A stretch of 64,000 nt of DNA. Source: Fibrella arboris. GTDB lineage: Bacteria; Bacteroidota; Bacteroidia; Cytophagales; Spirosomataceae. Below, in pieces: positions 15,438-24,350 of this stretch. The notes under the pieces were generated by a model. The model worked only from the letters and a program-made list of their open reading frames with translations, searched no databases and was not told where the DNA came from. The stretch spans positions 310,001-374,000 of the forward strand of contig NZ_JBGGWE010000001.1 in NCBI RefSeq assembly GCF_041321095.1. Reading direction: 5' to 3'. Numbering within the stretch: the first letter of the stretch is position 1; every line of letters starts with the position of its first letter. Position numbers and translations under genes: made by a program.

Positions 15438-17619
15438 TTCTGGCAAAAGCAGCTTTACCTGAATCCAGGAACTTGCCGAACTTCTCGACGTTCAGATCGT
15501 AGTTGATGGGTGAAACCAGCAGCTTGCCGGTTTCATCAACGAGGCAGTAGTGCGGCTGGGCGTTGTTGCCGTAGCGGGTGATCTGCAAGTCGCCGTTCTG
15601 CGCTCCGATCGTTTTTTTCTGCTTCTGGTCGTAGTTCGACGTGTACCACTCCCCTTCCGGCAGTTCGGTTTTATCATCGACGTAGAGCGCCACCACCACG
15701 TAGTCATTTTGCAGGCGGGTCAACACCGTCGGCTCACTCCAGACGCGTTGCTCCATTTCGCGGCAGTTCACGCAGCCGTGGCCGGTGAAGTCGATAAACA
15801 CGGGTTTACCTACGGTCTTACTGTAGGCCAGCGCTTCTTTATAATCGAAAAAGCCCTGAATACCGTGCGGCAGTTTAAACAGGTCGCCGTACCGAACGAC
15901 CCGTTTTGTTCCCTGTTGGCCTGCTGTGTTACCAAAGCCGCCCCCATGCAGGTTAAAATCCTGCGATGTTTCGGGCGGCAAATAGCCCGCCAACGCTTTC
16001 AGCGGAGCCCCCCAGAGGCCCGGAATCATATAGACCACGAACGTAAACGTGATGATGGCCAGCAACAGGCGGGGAATGCTCACCTTTGAATTCGCCACCG
16101 GCAACCGCATACTGCCACTAGCCGTATCCACCGTGGTCATTTCGGGGCTATCGTGCGCCAGCCGGATTTTACCCAGCAAATAGAGCCCGAGCAAGCTGAA
16201 GATCACGATCCAGAAAGACAGGTACACTTCGCGGTCGAGCAGATGCCAGTGATACACCTGATCGGCAATACTCAGGAATTTCAGGGCCAGCGCCAGTTCC
16301 AGGAAGCCCAGCACCACTTTCACCGAATTCAGCCAGCCACCCGATTTAGGCAGTTTCTGTAACCACTGCGGAAAGAGCGCAAACAGCGTGAACGGAATGG
16401 CAAAGGCCGATGAGAACGCCGCCATACCCACAATTGGCTTCACTACTTCACCGCCCGCCGACGCCACCAGGATGCTGCCTACGATGGGGCCAGTGCAGGA
16501 AAACGAGACCAGCACGAGCGTGAAGGCCATGAAAAAGATACCAGCCAGACCGCCCCGTTCCGAAGCGGCATCGGCCTTGTTGACGATCGAGCTGGGCAGG
16601 GTAATCTCAAACAGGCCCAGGAACGATAGGCCGAAGGTGAAGAAAACTGCGAAGAAGAGCAGATTGGGTAGCCAGTGCGTACTCAGGAAATTGGCAAAAG
16701 CCGGGCCATTGATGCGCGACACCAACGTACCGATCAAGACATAAATGGCAATGATCGACGCGCCATACAGCAACGCTTTCCACCAGCCCCCCTTCTGGTG
16801 CGTAAAAAAGCTGACCGTCATCGGAATGATCGGAAACACGCAGGGTGTCAGCAAAGCTGCCAGCCCCGCCAGAAAAGCCGTGAGCGCAAAGCCCCAGAGC
16901 GATTGCGCCCCGCCCTGCTCCCCTTCCGGCTTCGCCAGCGGATCAACCTCACCAACTACCGGCGCCACCGACGTACCTGGCGCGGCTACTGTATCGGCAG
17001 CGATCACCTCAGGAGCAGACGAAACCGATTCAGGTACGTTGGCCGTAGCAGACGCTACTGTAGTGGTACTGGTTGGAGCCGAAGCAACGGCAGTCGTTAC
17101 ACTTTCTGGCGGCGTTGAGCCAGCTGCCACCGTCAACATAGATGATACGTCGAAATCGTCGCTGACCTGTACGCAGACTGTTGAACAGGTTTGGCCCTCA
17201 ATGGTGCCTTTAAGCACAGGCTTATTGCTCAAAAGTTTCACCTTCTGGGTAAACACCGCCGGGTTGGGCATGATGTACGTATCCCCTTCCCAGACATCGT
17301 CGAATTTCGTTTCGTAACCAATAGAGCCCAGCTCGCCAACCGGTTGGAACGTCTTGTTTTTTTCCAGTGTCACGGTAGTTGCCTGTGGTCCCATCTCCAG
17401 TTTCGGATTGGTTTTGGCAGCGTACATATGCCAGCCTTCTTTAGAGCGGGCCGTGATCCGAATCTCAACGACATCGCCCACTTTCGCTTTCGTGGGCGAA
17501 ACGCTATACGCAAACGTGGTGGGCTTGGTGATGTTATTCTGGCCAAACTGACCGAAGCTGGCCGTAACGGCGGTAAACAGGCAAAGCAACAGGCCCAACG
17601 GGGCAATAAACCGATTCAT
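15433..17619 (-). CDS. dsbD: Thiol:disulfide interchange protein DsbD
   Basis: About 728 residues from ATG 17619: a signal peptide (IAPLGLLLCLFTAVTASFG), an N-terminal DsbD-alpha-type domain with a Cys pair (GQTCSTVCVQV), and an Ala/Thr/Val-rich linker (about 175-225). An eight-helix electron-transfer domain follows (LLTPCVFPIIPMTVSFF, FSCTGPIVGSILV), then a C-terminal thioredoxin domain with DFTGHGCVNCREMEQRVW. It passes electrons from cytoplasmic thioredoxin across the inner membrane to periplasmic disulfide partners. The low-complexity linker is longer than usual. Convergent with the SPFH gene. Confidence 0.94.
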   Translation of the reverse strand: MNRFIAPLGLLLCLFTAVTASFGQFGQNNITKPTTFAYSVSPTKAKVGDVVEIRITARSKEGWHMYAAKTNPKLEMGPQATTVTLEKNKTFQPVGELGSIGYETKFDDVWEGDTYIMPNPAVFTQKVKLLSNKPVLKGTIEGQTCSTVCVQVSDDFDVSSMLTVAAGSTPPESVTTAVASAPTSTTTVASATANVPESVSSAPEVIAADTVAAPGTSVAPVVGEVDPLAKPEGEQGGAQSLWGFALTAFLAGLAALLTPCVFPIIPMTVSFFTHQKGGWWKALLYGASIIAIYVLIGTLVSRINGPAFANFLSTHWLPNLLFFAVFFTFGLSFLGLFEITLPSSIVNKADAASERGGLAGIFFMAFTLVLVSFSCTGPIVGSILVASAGGEVVKPIVGMAAFSSAFAIPFTLFALFPQWLQKLPKSGGWLNSVKVVLGFLELALALKFLSIADQVYHWHLLDREVYLSFWIVIFSLLGLYLLGKIRLAHDSPEMTTVDTASGSMRLPVANSKVSIPRLLLAIITFTFVVYMIPGLWGAPLKALAGYLPPETSQDFNLHGGGFGNTAGQQGTKRVVRYGDLFKLPHGIQGFFDYKEALAYSKTVGKPVFIDFTGHGCVNCREMEQRVWSEPTVLTRLQNDYVVVALYVDDKTELPEGEWYTSNYDQKQKKTIGAQNGDLQITRYGNNAQPHYCLVDETGKLLVSPINYDLNVEKFGKFLDSGKAAFARK

Positions 17620-17853
17620 ACAATGTAGGTACAACTAATAGGTTACGGAGGTAACGCGATTTGCCCGAAAAATAGTCGCTTTTATGCAGTAGTTCGAAAA
17701 GCAGACCTTACTCTTCGTAGACGGCAAAGCTAGTGCCACATTGCAGCCAGCGACCTTTTGCTAAAAATGCTCGACGTAATCTGTACATTTTATGTGAAAT
17801 TCTGACTATTTTTACTGGGCTTTATACCTTCAACAGTTAAAATGGAGCACTAA

Positions 17854-18753
17854 GTGAAAGCGCTTTACGAAAAGGTAAATATTGACCAGGAACACTCATT
17901 GCTTGTAAAGCATATCCGTCTTACAGCGTTTGGGGCTTTATGGCATTACCATCCCGAGTACGAGCTTACGTACATTCTGGAGAGTAATGGCAAACGTTTT
18001 GTTGGCGATCACGTCACCAATTTTGAGGTAGGTGACCTGGTGCTGATTGGCCCCAACCTACCGCACTTCTGGCGAAATGATGACGATCGGTACGACGAAC
18101 TGCCCGCTGAAGCCATCGTTGTTCAATTTCCGGCCACATTAGACGAAAACCTGCTGAGTGTTTTACCCGAATCGGGTGCCATTCGGCAATTGCTGCAACG
18201 TTCACGCTATGGCCTTTGCTTCAGCCCCGGCACAGTTTCCCGACTAGCCACCCGGCTGATTCAGTTACCTCACCTGGACGGCATGGCGCAGGTGCTCGAG
18301 CTTCTTGGCATTCTGAACGAACTGGCTGCCGACCGGGAGGCCATTCTTCTGGCCTCAGATAGTTATCAGCTGACGGCCAGCGAGGCCGAAACCGAACGCA
18401 TGAAACGCGTGCTGGAATATGTCCTGAAGCACTTCCGTAAAGAGATCCGAATTGAGCAGATCGCCTCGGTAGCGGGTATGGCGCCGGCGGCCTTTTGCCG
18501 GTATTTCCGGAAACGGACAGGTAAATCGTTTGTCGAATACCTGAATGAACTGCGCATTAGTCACGCCCGGAAACTGCTGACCCAGGCCGATCTGAGCGTC
18601 AGTCAGGTTGGCTTTGAGTGTGGGTTTAATAATATCTCGCATTTTCACCGGCAGTTCAAACAGCAGACAGGCACGACCCCCATGCGCTATCAGGCCGTTT
18701 ATCGCGATAGGCAATCGTCGTTGTTGCCTAGCATGGCTGGCTTACTATCATAA
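17854..18753 (+). CDS. AraC family transcriptional regulator with cupin sensor
   Basis: The protein has 299 residues and starts at GTG 17854; the only nearby ATG is at once followed by a stop. The cupin shows LWHYHPEYELTYIL and GDLVLIGPNLPHFWRN. The C-terminal HTH region holds MAPAAFCRYFRKRTGKSF and VGFECGFNNISHFHRQFKQQ. It resembles the AraC protein at 6221-7066, so they are probably paralogues. No divergent target gene other than dsbD is close; the regulated genes are unknown. Confidence 0.9.
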   Translation: MKALYEKVNIDQEHSLLVKHIRLTAFGALWHYHPEYELTYILESNGKRFVGDHVTNFEVGDLVLIGPNLPHFWRNDDDRYDELPAEAIVVQFPATLDENLLSVLPESGAIRQLLQRSRYGLCFSPGTVSRLATRLIQLPHLDGMAQVLELLGILNELAADREAILLASDSYQLTASEAETERMKRVLEYVLKHFRKEIRIEQIASVAGMAPAAFCRYFRKRTGKSFVEYLNELRISHARKLLTQADLSVSQVGFECGFNNISHFHRQFKQQTGTTPMRYQAVYRDRQSSLLPSMAGLLS

Positions 18754-18771
18754 AGTTTATCGAAGCCTTTC

Positions 18772-18830
18772 TGATAAAGGGTAAAGACCGGAAAAGGTAC
18801 GTTTCACGTCCCGGTCTTTACCCTTTATCA
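18772..18830. terminator. 20-bp perfect stem after the araC-type gene, GGTACGT in the loop
   Basis: Arms 18772-18791 and 18811-18830 are exact reverse complements. The 19-nt loop holds GGTACGTTT. There is no T run directly after the stem, but the position 20 nt after the stop fits a terminator. Confidence 0.75.
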
Positions 18831-18845
18831 TACTTAGCACTTTAA

Positions 18846-18877
18846 CTTGACTTTCCCGCTGGAAGTCAGTAATTTTG
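18846..18877 (+). promoter_or_regulatory. Bacteroidota-type promoter for fusA
   Basis: CTTG at 18846-18849 and TAATTTTG at 18870-18877, 20 nt apart, match the known Bacteroidota -33 (TTTG/TTG) and -7 (TAnnTTTG) elements. Transcription would start near 18884, giving a leader of about 80 nt before ATG 18967. Confidence 0.65.
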
Positions 18878-18966
18878 CGACCTGATTCATGAAAGGCCAG
18901 CCCGTTCAACTGGGCAGGTTTCTTTCCACCGTTTTAGGATTACATAACTTTCTGTATAACAAGCTA

Positions 18967-21081
18967 ATGGCTCGCGATTTATTATTGACGAGAAACATCG
19001 GTATCGCTGCCCACATCGACGCAGGCAAAACGACTACTACCGAACGTATTCTCTATTACGCCGGGGTAAGTCACAAGATCGGTGAGGTTCACGATGGAGC
19101 TGCCACAATGGACTGGATGGAGCAGGAGCAGGAGCGTGGTATCACGATCACTTCAGCCGCCACTACCGTTGACTGGACCTACCGCGACCAGAAATACCAC
19201 ATCAACATCATTGACACCCCAGGTCACGTTGACTTCACCGTTGAAGTGAACCGGTCACTGCGTGTGTTAGACGGTCTGGTATTCCTTTTCAGTGCCGTTG
19301 ATGGTGTTGAACCTCAGTCGGAAACGAACTGGCGTTTGGCCAACAACTATAACGTTGCCCGTCTTGGCTTCGTCAATAAAATGGACCGCTCTGGCGCCGA
19401 CTTCCTGAACGTGTGCAAGCAGGTGAAGGAAATGCTGGGGAGCTACGCCGTGCCTCTTCAGTTGCCTATCGGTGAAGAAGATACATTCCGTGGCGTGGTT
19501 GACCTCGTCAACTTCCGGGGTATTGAGTGGAACGAAGATGACAAAGGAATGACCTTCCGTGAGGTACCGATCCCAGCCGATATGCTGGACGAAGCCACCG
19601 AATGGCGGGAAAAACTCCTGGAAGCCGTTGCTGAATTCGACGACTCGCTGATGGAGAAGTATTTCGACGATCCTGCTTCGATCTCGGAAGACGAAATTCT
19701 GGCGGCGTTGCGTAAGGCTACTATCAGCATGAAAATCGTGCCGATGCTTTGCGGTTCATCGTTCAAGAACAAAGGTGTACAAACCATGCTCGACTATGTG
19801 ATGGCCCTATTGCCTTCGCCACTCGATAAGGAGAGCATCGTGGGTACAAACCCGGATACGGGCGTTGAAGTGTCACGCAAGCCGTCGACGTCTGAGCCAT
19901 TCTCGGCGCTGGCGTTCAAAATTGCGACTGACCCCTATGTGGGCCGTCTGTGCTTCATCCGTTCCTACTCGGGTGTGCTGGAATCAGGTTCGTATATCCT
20001 GAACAACCGCTCGGGCAACAAAGAGCGTATCTCGCGTATCTTCCAGATGCACGCCAACAAACAAAACCAGATCGATCGTCTTGAGGCGGGTGACATTGGG
20101 GCTGTGGTTGGTTTCAAAGACATCAAAACGGGTGATACCCTGTCAGACGAGAAGAACCCGATCGTTCTGGAGTCGATGGTGTTCCCTGATCCCGTTATTG
20201 GGTACGCCATTGAGCCGAAGAAGACCGCCGACCAGGACAACTTCTCGAAAGCCATTGGTAAACTGATCGAAGAAGACCCAACCCTGAAAGTTGAGTCGAA
20301 CGAAGAAACGGGCCAGACCATCATTCGTGGTATGGGCGAACTTCACCTGGAGATCATCATCGACCGGATGCGTCGTGAGTTCAAGGTGGAAGTGAACCAG
20401 GGTGCTCCTCAGGTAGCTTACAAAGAGACCATCACCAAGAAGGTTGAACACCGCGAGGTATACAAGAAGCAAACGGGTGGTCGCGGTAAATTCGCCGACA
20501 TCGTGTTTGAACTGATGCCACGCGACCCGGAAGAAGACGGTTCAGTGAAAGCTGGCCTCCAGTTCGACAATGCGATCGTAGGTGGTGTTATTCCGCGCGA
20601 ATTCATTCCTGCCATTCAGAAAGGTTTCGCCGAAGCGATGTCAACGGGTCCGTTGGCTGGCTACCCGGTCGACTCCATGAAGGTTCGGTTGTTCCACGGT
20701 TCATTCCACGACGTTGACTCAGACTCACTATCGTTTGAATTAGCTGCCCGGATGGGCTTCCGCGAAGCAGGTCGTCAGGCTGGTCCGAAACTGCTGGAAC
20801 CAATCATGGCTGTTGAGGTACTGACGCCTGAAGAGTATACCGGTCCGATCACGGGTGATTTGAACCGCCGCCGGGGTATCATGAAAGGGATGGACAGCCG
20901 CGCCGGTTCGCAGGTAATCAAAGCCGATGTGCCGCTGTCGGAGTTGTTCGGTTATATCACTGAACTCCGTACGATGTCATCAGGCCGTGCAACAGCCAAC
21001 CTGACATTCTCACACTACGAAATCGTGCCGAACAACATCGCCGACACCGTAGTGAAGAAAGAAAAAGGCGGCCTCTCATAA
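18967..21081 (+). CDS. fusA: Translation elongation factor G
   Basis: A 704-residue protein starting MARDLLLTRNIGIAAHIDAGKTT; the longer frame from 18889 is rejected. It shows G1 AHIDAGKT, DTPGHVDF, NKMDRSGAD, GELHLEIIIDRM in the middle and a C-terminal domain V ending in a Lys/Glu-rich tail. It catalyses ribosomal translocation. It is followed by rpsJ, but rpsL/rpsG before it and the S10 operon genes after rpsJ are missing. A 39-bp hairpin separates it from rpsJ. Confidence 0.97.
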   Translation: MARDLLLTRNIGIAAHIDAGKTTTTERILYYAGVSHKIGEVHDGAATMDWMEQEQERGITITSAATTVDWTYRDQKYHINIIDTPGHVDFTVEVNRSLRVLDGLVFLFSAVDGVEPQSETNWRLANNYNVARLGFVNKMDRSGADFLNVCKQVKEMLGSYAVPLQLPIGEEDTFRGVVDLVNFRGIEWNEDDKGMTFREVPIPADMLDEATEWREKLLEAVAEFDDSLMEKYFDDPASISEDEILAALRKATISMKIVPMLCGSSFKNKGVQTMLDYVMALLPSPLDKESIVGTNPDTGVEVSRKPSTSEPFSALAFKIATDPYVGRLCFIRSYSGVLESGSYILNNRSGNKERISRIFQMHANKQNQIDRLEAGDIGAVVGFKDIKTGDTLSDEKNPIVLESMVFPDPVIGYAIEPKKTADQDNFSKAIGKLIEEDPTLKVESNEETGQTIIRGMGELHLEIIIDRMRREFKVEVNQGAPQVAYKETITKKVEHREVYKKQTGGRGKFADIVFELMPRDPEEDGSVKAGLQFDNAIVGGVIPREFIPAIQKGFAEAMSTGPLAGYPVDSMKVRLFHGSFHDVDSDSLSFELAARMGFREAGRQAGPKLLEPIMAVEVLTPEEYTGPITGDLNRRRGIMKGMDSRAGSQVIKADVPLSELFGYITELRTMSSGRATANLTFSHYEIVPNNIADTVVKKEKGGLS

Positions 21082-21086
21082 AAATC

Positions 21087-21170
21087 AGTTTGCTGTTTAC
21101 CGTTTACTGTCTTCTGTTGCCCCGCCAAAGAGCGGGGCAACAGAAGACAGTAAACGGTAAACAGCAAACT
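21087..21170. repeat. Perfect 39-bp inverted repeat between fusA and rpsJ
   Basis: Arms 21087-21125 and 21132-21170 are exact reverse complements with only a 6-nt loop. The arms carry the family word TTTACTGTCTTCTGTTGC, shared with 3.1 and 21.6 kb. It lies between co-directional fusA and rpsJ, so it may weaken or stop read-through, or act as a processing or stability element. Confidence 0.93.
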
Positions 21171-21242
21171 CCTTAAAATTTCCCTCTCCGGAGTAAATGG
21201 TTCTTTCGGCTGGGGATTAGTTAACTAAACGAACCGCTTTTT

Positions 21243-21548
21243 ATGAATCAGAAGATTCGCATCAAATTGAAGTCGTTCGACCACATGTTGGTTGACAAAT
21301 CGGCTGAGAAGATTGTTAAGGCCGTTAAATCGACGGGCGCTATGGTCAGTGGTCCAATTCCACTGCCTACCGACAAAGAGATTTACACCGTCCTGCGTTC
21401 ACCACACGTGAACAAAAAGGCGCGTGAGCAATTCCAGCTTTGCACCTACAAGCGTCTGGTTGACATTTATTCGACCAGCTCGAAAACGGTTGACGCCCTA
21501 ATGAAACTCGAACTACCTAGCGGTGTCGATGTAGAGATCAAAGTTTAA
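21243..21548 (+). CDS. rpsJ: 30S ribosomal protein S10
   Basis: A 101-residue protein starting MNQKIRIKLKSFDHMLVD, with GPIPLPTDKEIYTVLRSPHV and REQFQLCTYKRLVDI, the standard S10 sequence. It is a small-subunit protein and, in other bacteria, also an antitermination factor (NusE). It usually begins the S10 operon, but here a strong terminator follows at once and the next gene is convergent. Confidence 0.97.
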   Translation: MNQKIRIKLKSFDHMLVDKSAEKIVKAVKSTGAMVSGPIPLPTDKEIYTVLRSPHVNKKAREQFQLCTYKRLVDIYSTSSKTVDALMKLELPSGVDVEIKV

Positions 21549-21560
21549 GTTTCCGTAGTA

Positions 21561-21600
21561 TAAAAAAGGCCCCTGCTGTTTAGCAGGGGCCTTTTTTATG
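21561..21600 (+). terminator. Rho-independent terminator after rpsJ
   Basis: Perfect 18-bp arms (21561-21578 and 21583-21600, core GGCCCCTGCT) with a 4-nt loop. Both arms end in an A/T run, so it works in both directions. Confidence 0.93.
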
Positions 21601-21601
21601 G

Positions 21602-21679
21602 CCTCAGTTTACCGTTTACTGTCTTCTGTTGCTCCGCTCTTTAGCAGCGCAACAGAAGACAGTAAACGGTAAACTGAGG
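21602..21679. repeat. Perfect 31-bp inverted repeat after the rpsJ terminator
   Basis: Arms 21602-21632 and 21649-21679 are exact reverse complements. They share TTTACCGTTTACTGTCTTCTGTTGC-type sequence (25 nt, written here in part) with the hairpin at 21087-21170, while the outer ends differ. It lies directly after a good terminator, so termination is not its only purpose. Confidence 0.92.
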
Positions 21680-21691
21680 ACAGAGGACTTC

Positions 21692-22570
21692 TTACGTACT
21701 CGCTACCCGAATCAGATCCTCAATGCTATTGATGATCGTTCCGTTTTCGGGCATTTGGATATCCTGGCCTACCATCTGATAGCCTGTTAACAACAAGTGG
21801 GCTTCCGGGAATTGTGCGCTTAACTTATTAACGTAAAGCTGCGCTTCGTGATTGGCAGGCACTGATGTAATAGCCGAAAAGATATAATCGGGCTTATGTA
21901 CATTGTAAGCAAACAGTAACTCACTAAACGGCAGACTCTGCCCCAGGTAAACAACCTTATTGTACCGAGCCCGAATGATGTAATTGGCAAACAGAAGGCT
22001 GATCTCATGCATTTCGCCTTCGGGCAGGAACAGCAGGTACTTCTTGCCGTTCGGTCGTTGCTTACTCACTTGTCCATCGATGGCCACAATTAGTTTCTGG
22101 CGAATCAAATTCGTGATGAAGTGTTCCTGAGCCGGGCCAATAGACCCCGTTACCCACAACGTACCTATACGGCTCAAGAACGGATAAATGATGTTGATCA
22201 TCGTGTTCTCAAAACCGAACTGCAGGATATTGGTACTGATAATTTTCTCGAACCGGTCCTCGTCCAAGTCGATCATCGATATGGTAAGGGCATGAATCTG
22301 ATCGGGGTAACTTAGCTGGCGATCCGAAATCTTGATCACCTCCTGGTACATCGCCTCTACACTGAGTTTGGAGATCTCCGAAATTTTGTAACCGTGGTCT
22401 TTCAGCAGCGAGATGTTCAGCACCAATTTCAGATCCTGATCATCGTAGGTACGTATGTTCGTATCCGTACGCTTGGGCTGAATGATATTATAGCGATGCT
22501 CCCAGATCCGCAACGTGTGGGCTTTTATGCCGGAAAGTTGCTCTAAATCTTTAATCGAGTAGTTACTCAT
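21692..22570 (-). CDS. MerR-family regulator with cobalamin-binding (CarH-like) domain
   Basis: A 292-residue protein. The N-terminal MerR HTH starts YSIKDLEQLSGIKAHTLRIW with the wing region RYNIIQPKRTDTNIRTY. The middle helical domain has W139 followed by nine residues and E149-H150, the Wx9EH signature of CarH-type B12 photoreceptors. The C-terminal domain has GEMH with H188 at the place of the lower cobalt ligand, although the usual DxHxxG reads ExHxxS. CarH proteins repress carotenoid genes in the dark and release DNA in light. A carotenoid gene (22764-23426) lies just upstream on the same strand, which supports the role. Confidence 0.85.
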   Translation of the reverse strand: MSNYSIKDLEQLSGIKAHTLRIWEHRYNIIQPKRTDTNIRTYDDQDLKLVLNISLLKDHGYKISEISKLSVEAMYQEVIKISDRQLSYPDQIHALTISMIDLDEDRFEKIISTNILQFGFENTMINIIYPFLSRIGTLWVTGSIGPAQEHFITNLIRQKLIVAIDGQVSKQRPNGKKYLLFLPEGEMHEISLLFANYIIRARYNKVVYLGQSLPFSELLFAYNVHKPDYIFSAITSVPANHEAQLYVNKLSAQFPEAHLLLTGYQMVGQDIQMPENGTIINSIEDLIRVAST

Positions 22571-22763
22571 GGGATGATCTGATTACAAGTTGGTGCAGAA
22601 AATAGATGCTGTAAGAGCACGCTAAATGAACCCATTTCAACGCTGCGCAGGTAAACGCAATGTCTAAACTAAGCACCTATCTATCGCTTTGCAACATTTC
22701 ATTTGAAAATGCAATAACGCCATTATGAATTCTATCCTATAACCCTGATAAGGCCCCCTTTGT

Positions 22764-23426
22764 TTAGCGAATGGCCAACCTGTACAGGAGTTGATGGCCA
22801 ACAAAGAAGACGATCTGGAGGCTGATTATTAGCAGAGCAACCCGGTTTTCTCTACGAAATGGGAGTCCATACCATATACTGAGCAGGGCAACTGCAACGA
22901 GCCACCAGCCCAGGTAATTTTGTATGGGAATAGGCTTACCAAACCAGGTCCAAAAGTCGAGGCGAATGGCAACGGGCTCAACCAGGACATCGAGGGCAAC
23001 CATTCCAGCGGCAGCCAGGGCTGTTTTTACGTAGACAGGCCAGGGGAAACGATCAAAAACGGAACCGAAACAGTATGTCAGCAATAGCCAGTTGGCTCCG
23101 ATGATGGGCGGGATACCGAAAAGTTTAGGCCCTAATCCTGTACCGTAGGCGTATGGTCCGCCGAATACGTACCCGGTGCGTACCCCCAGCATTTCAACAA
23201 AATAGCCCGTTAAGATGGCCAAAGCGATGTAGAACGCGAAAGCTGGCCGCCAGTCGGTATGGTACCATAGTAATGCCGCCAACGTACCCAGCAGGTTCAA
23301 TACCGTTAATTGCTTAAAAAGCGGCGCAACAGCTGGTATCTGCAACCCAATTAGTCCGGCCAGGTATGCCAATACCAGAACAGTACGAATAGGTCTATCA
23401 TAACGGGGAGCAGGTAAGTCGGCCAT
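22764..23426 (-). CDS. Carotenoid biosynthesis protein (CruF-like hydratase)
   Basis: A 220-residue integral membrane protein with about seven hydrophobic helices. The block TGYFVEMLGVRTGYVFGGPYAYG, then LGPKLFGIPPIIGANW, is characteristic of the CruF/bisanhydrobacterioruberin hydratase (Caroten_synth) family. Members add water to the end of the carotenoid chain to form the 1'-hydroxy group. It lies upstream of the CarH-like regulator on the same strand with a 193-bp gap. No phytoene synthase or desaturase is in the window. Confidence 0.87.
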   Translation of the reverse strand: MADLPAPRYDRPIRTVLVLAYLAGLIGLQIPAVAPLFKQLTVLNLLGTLAALLWYHTDWRPAFAFYIALAILTGYFVEMLGVRTGYVFGGPYAYGTGLGPKLFGIPPIIGANWLLLTYCFGSVFDRFPWPVYVKTALAAAGMVALDVLVEPVAIRLDFWTWFGKPIPIQNYLGWWLVAVALLSIWYGLPFRRENRVALLIISLQIVFFVGHQLLYRLAIR

Positions 23427-23459
23427 ATTTCTATGCTGGCTGTTTGTAGCAGTTAAGGC

Positions 23460-23492
23460 TAAAAAAAAAGTCCTGACACGTATGTCAGGACT
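23460..23492 (-). terminator. Terminator of tRNA-His
   Basis: Read on the minus strand, AGTCCTGACA and its complement form a 10-bp stem (23469-23492) followed by a run of nine T. It lies about 10 nt after the tRNA. Confidence 0.9.
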
Positions 23493-23502
23493 TCAAATGG
23501 TG

Positions 23503-23577
23503 GGTGCACGATGGGTCTCGAACCCACGACCTCCGGCACCACAAACCAGCGCTCTAACCAACTGAGCTACGCGCACC
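23503..23577 (-). tRNA. tRNA-His (anticodon GTG)
   Basis: The cloverleaf on the minus strand has acceptor GTGCGCG/CGTGCAC, D arm GCTC/GAGC, anticodon stem CTGGT/GCCGG with loop TTGTGGT (anticodon GTG) and T arm GTGGG-TTCGAGA-CCCAT. An extra G precedes the acceptor and faces C73, the tRNA-His hallmark. CCA is not encoded. Confidence 0.96.
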
Positions 23578-23600
23578 ATTTAATTTGAGAATGCAAAGGT

Positions 23601-23676
23601 AGCTAAGAATTGAGAATTATGAGTGCCTTTAGGCCCATTTTTCGCACAAAATTTCACTCACAATTCTTAATTCCTC
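23601..23676. repeat. AT-rich imperfect inverted repeat between tRNA-His and sod
   Basis: TAAGAATTGAGAATTATGAGTG near 23604-23625 and CACTCACAATTCTTAATTCCT near 23655-23675 are imperfect complements. It can form an AT-rich hairpin downstream of sod (minus strand) and may serve as its terminator. The sequence type differs from the GC-rich hairpins elsewhere in the window. Confidence 0.6.
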
Positions 23677-23688
23677 ATTATTAATCAC

Positions 23689-24303
23689 TTAAGCTGCCTT
23701 CGCCTGTTGGTAGCGAGCATCAGCGGCATTCCAGTCAACGACATTCCAGAAGGCGGCAATGTATTCGGGGCGACGGTTCTGGTATTTGAGGTAATAGGCG
23801 TGCTCCCAAACGTCGAGCCCAATGATTGGCGTCCCTTTCTGCTCGGTAACGTCCATCAATGGGTTATCCTGGTTTGGGGTCGATGTAACAGCCAGTTCAC
23901 CATCAGCCGTAACGATCAGCCAGGCCCAGCCCGAACCGAAACGCGTAGTAGCCGCTTTCGTAAACTCTTCTTTCAAGGCATCAAACGAACCGAATTTCTG
24001 ATCAATGGCTGTTGCCAGCTCGCCCGAAGGCTGCCCGCCACCGTTTGCCGACAGGATATTCCAGAAGAACGTATGGTTAAAATGACCGCCGCCGTTATTA
24101 CGAACAGCCACGGGGTATTTGCTCACGTTAGCGACCAGTTCATCGATCGACAGGTTTTCCATTTCGGTGCCTGTCACGGCGTTGTTCAGGTTCGTTACGT
24201 AGGCGTTATGGTGTTTGCCATGGTGGATCTCCATGGTCTGCTTGTCTATGTTTGGTTCAAGCGCATCGCTCGAGTAGGGCAGTGGATCTAATACGAAAGC
24301 CAT
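23689..24303 (-). CDS. sod: Superoxide dismutase, Mn/Fe type
   Basis: A 204-residue protein starting MAFVLDPLPYSSDALEPNID. Metal ligands are visible: the first His in HHGKHHNAYV, His in GGHFNHTFFW, and Asp and His in GLDVWEHAYYLKYQNRR. The residues GSGWAWL and the ending are standard. It converts superoxide to peroxide and oxygen in the cytoplasm. Mn versus Fe cannot be decided here. It is 47 nt downstream of the deaminase gene on the same strand. Confidence 0.96.
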   Translation of the reverse strand: MAFVLDPLPYSSDALEPNIDKQTMEIHHGKHHNAYVTNLNNAVTGTEMENLSIDELVANVSKYPVAVRNNGGGHFNHTFFWNILSANGGGQPSGELATAIDQKFGSFDALKEEFTKAATTRFGSGWAWLIVTADGELAVTSTPNQDNPLMDVTEQKGTPIIGLDVWEHAYYLKYQNRRPEYIAAFWNVVDWNAADARYQQAKAA

Positions 24304-24350
24304 ATCGTGTTTAAGGTTTAATTCACCCGGTCTAACACCGTGCTTTTGCT

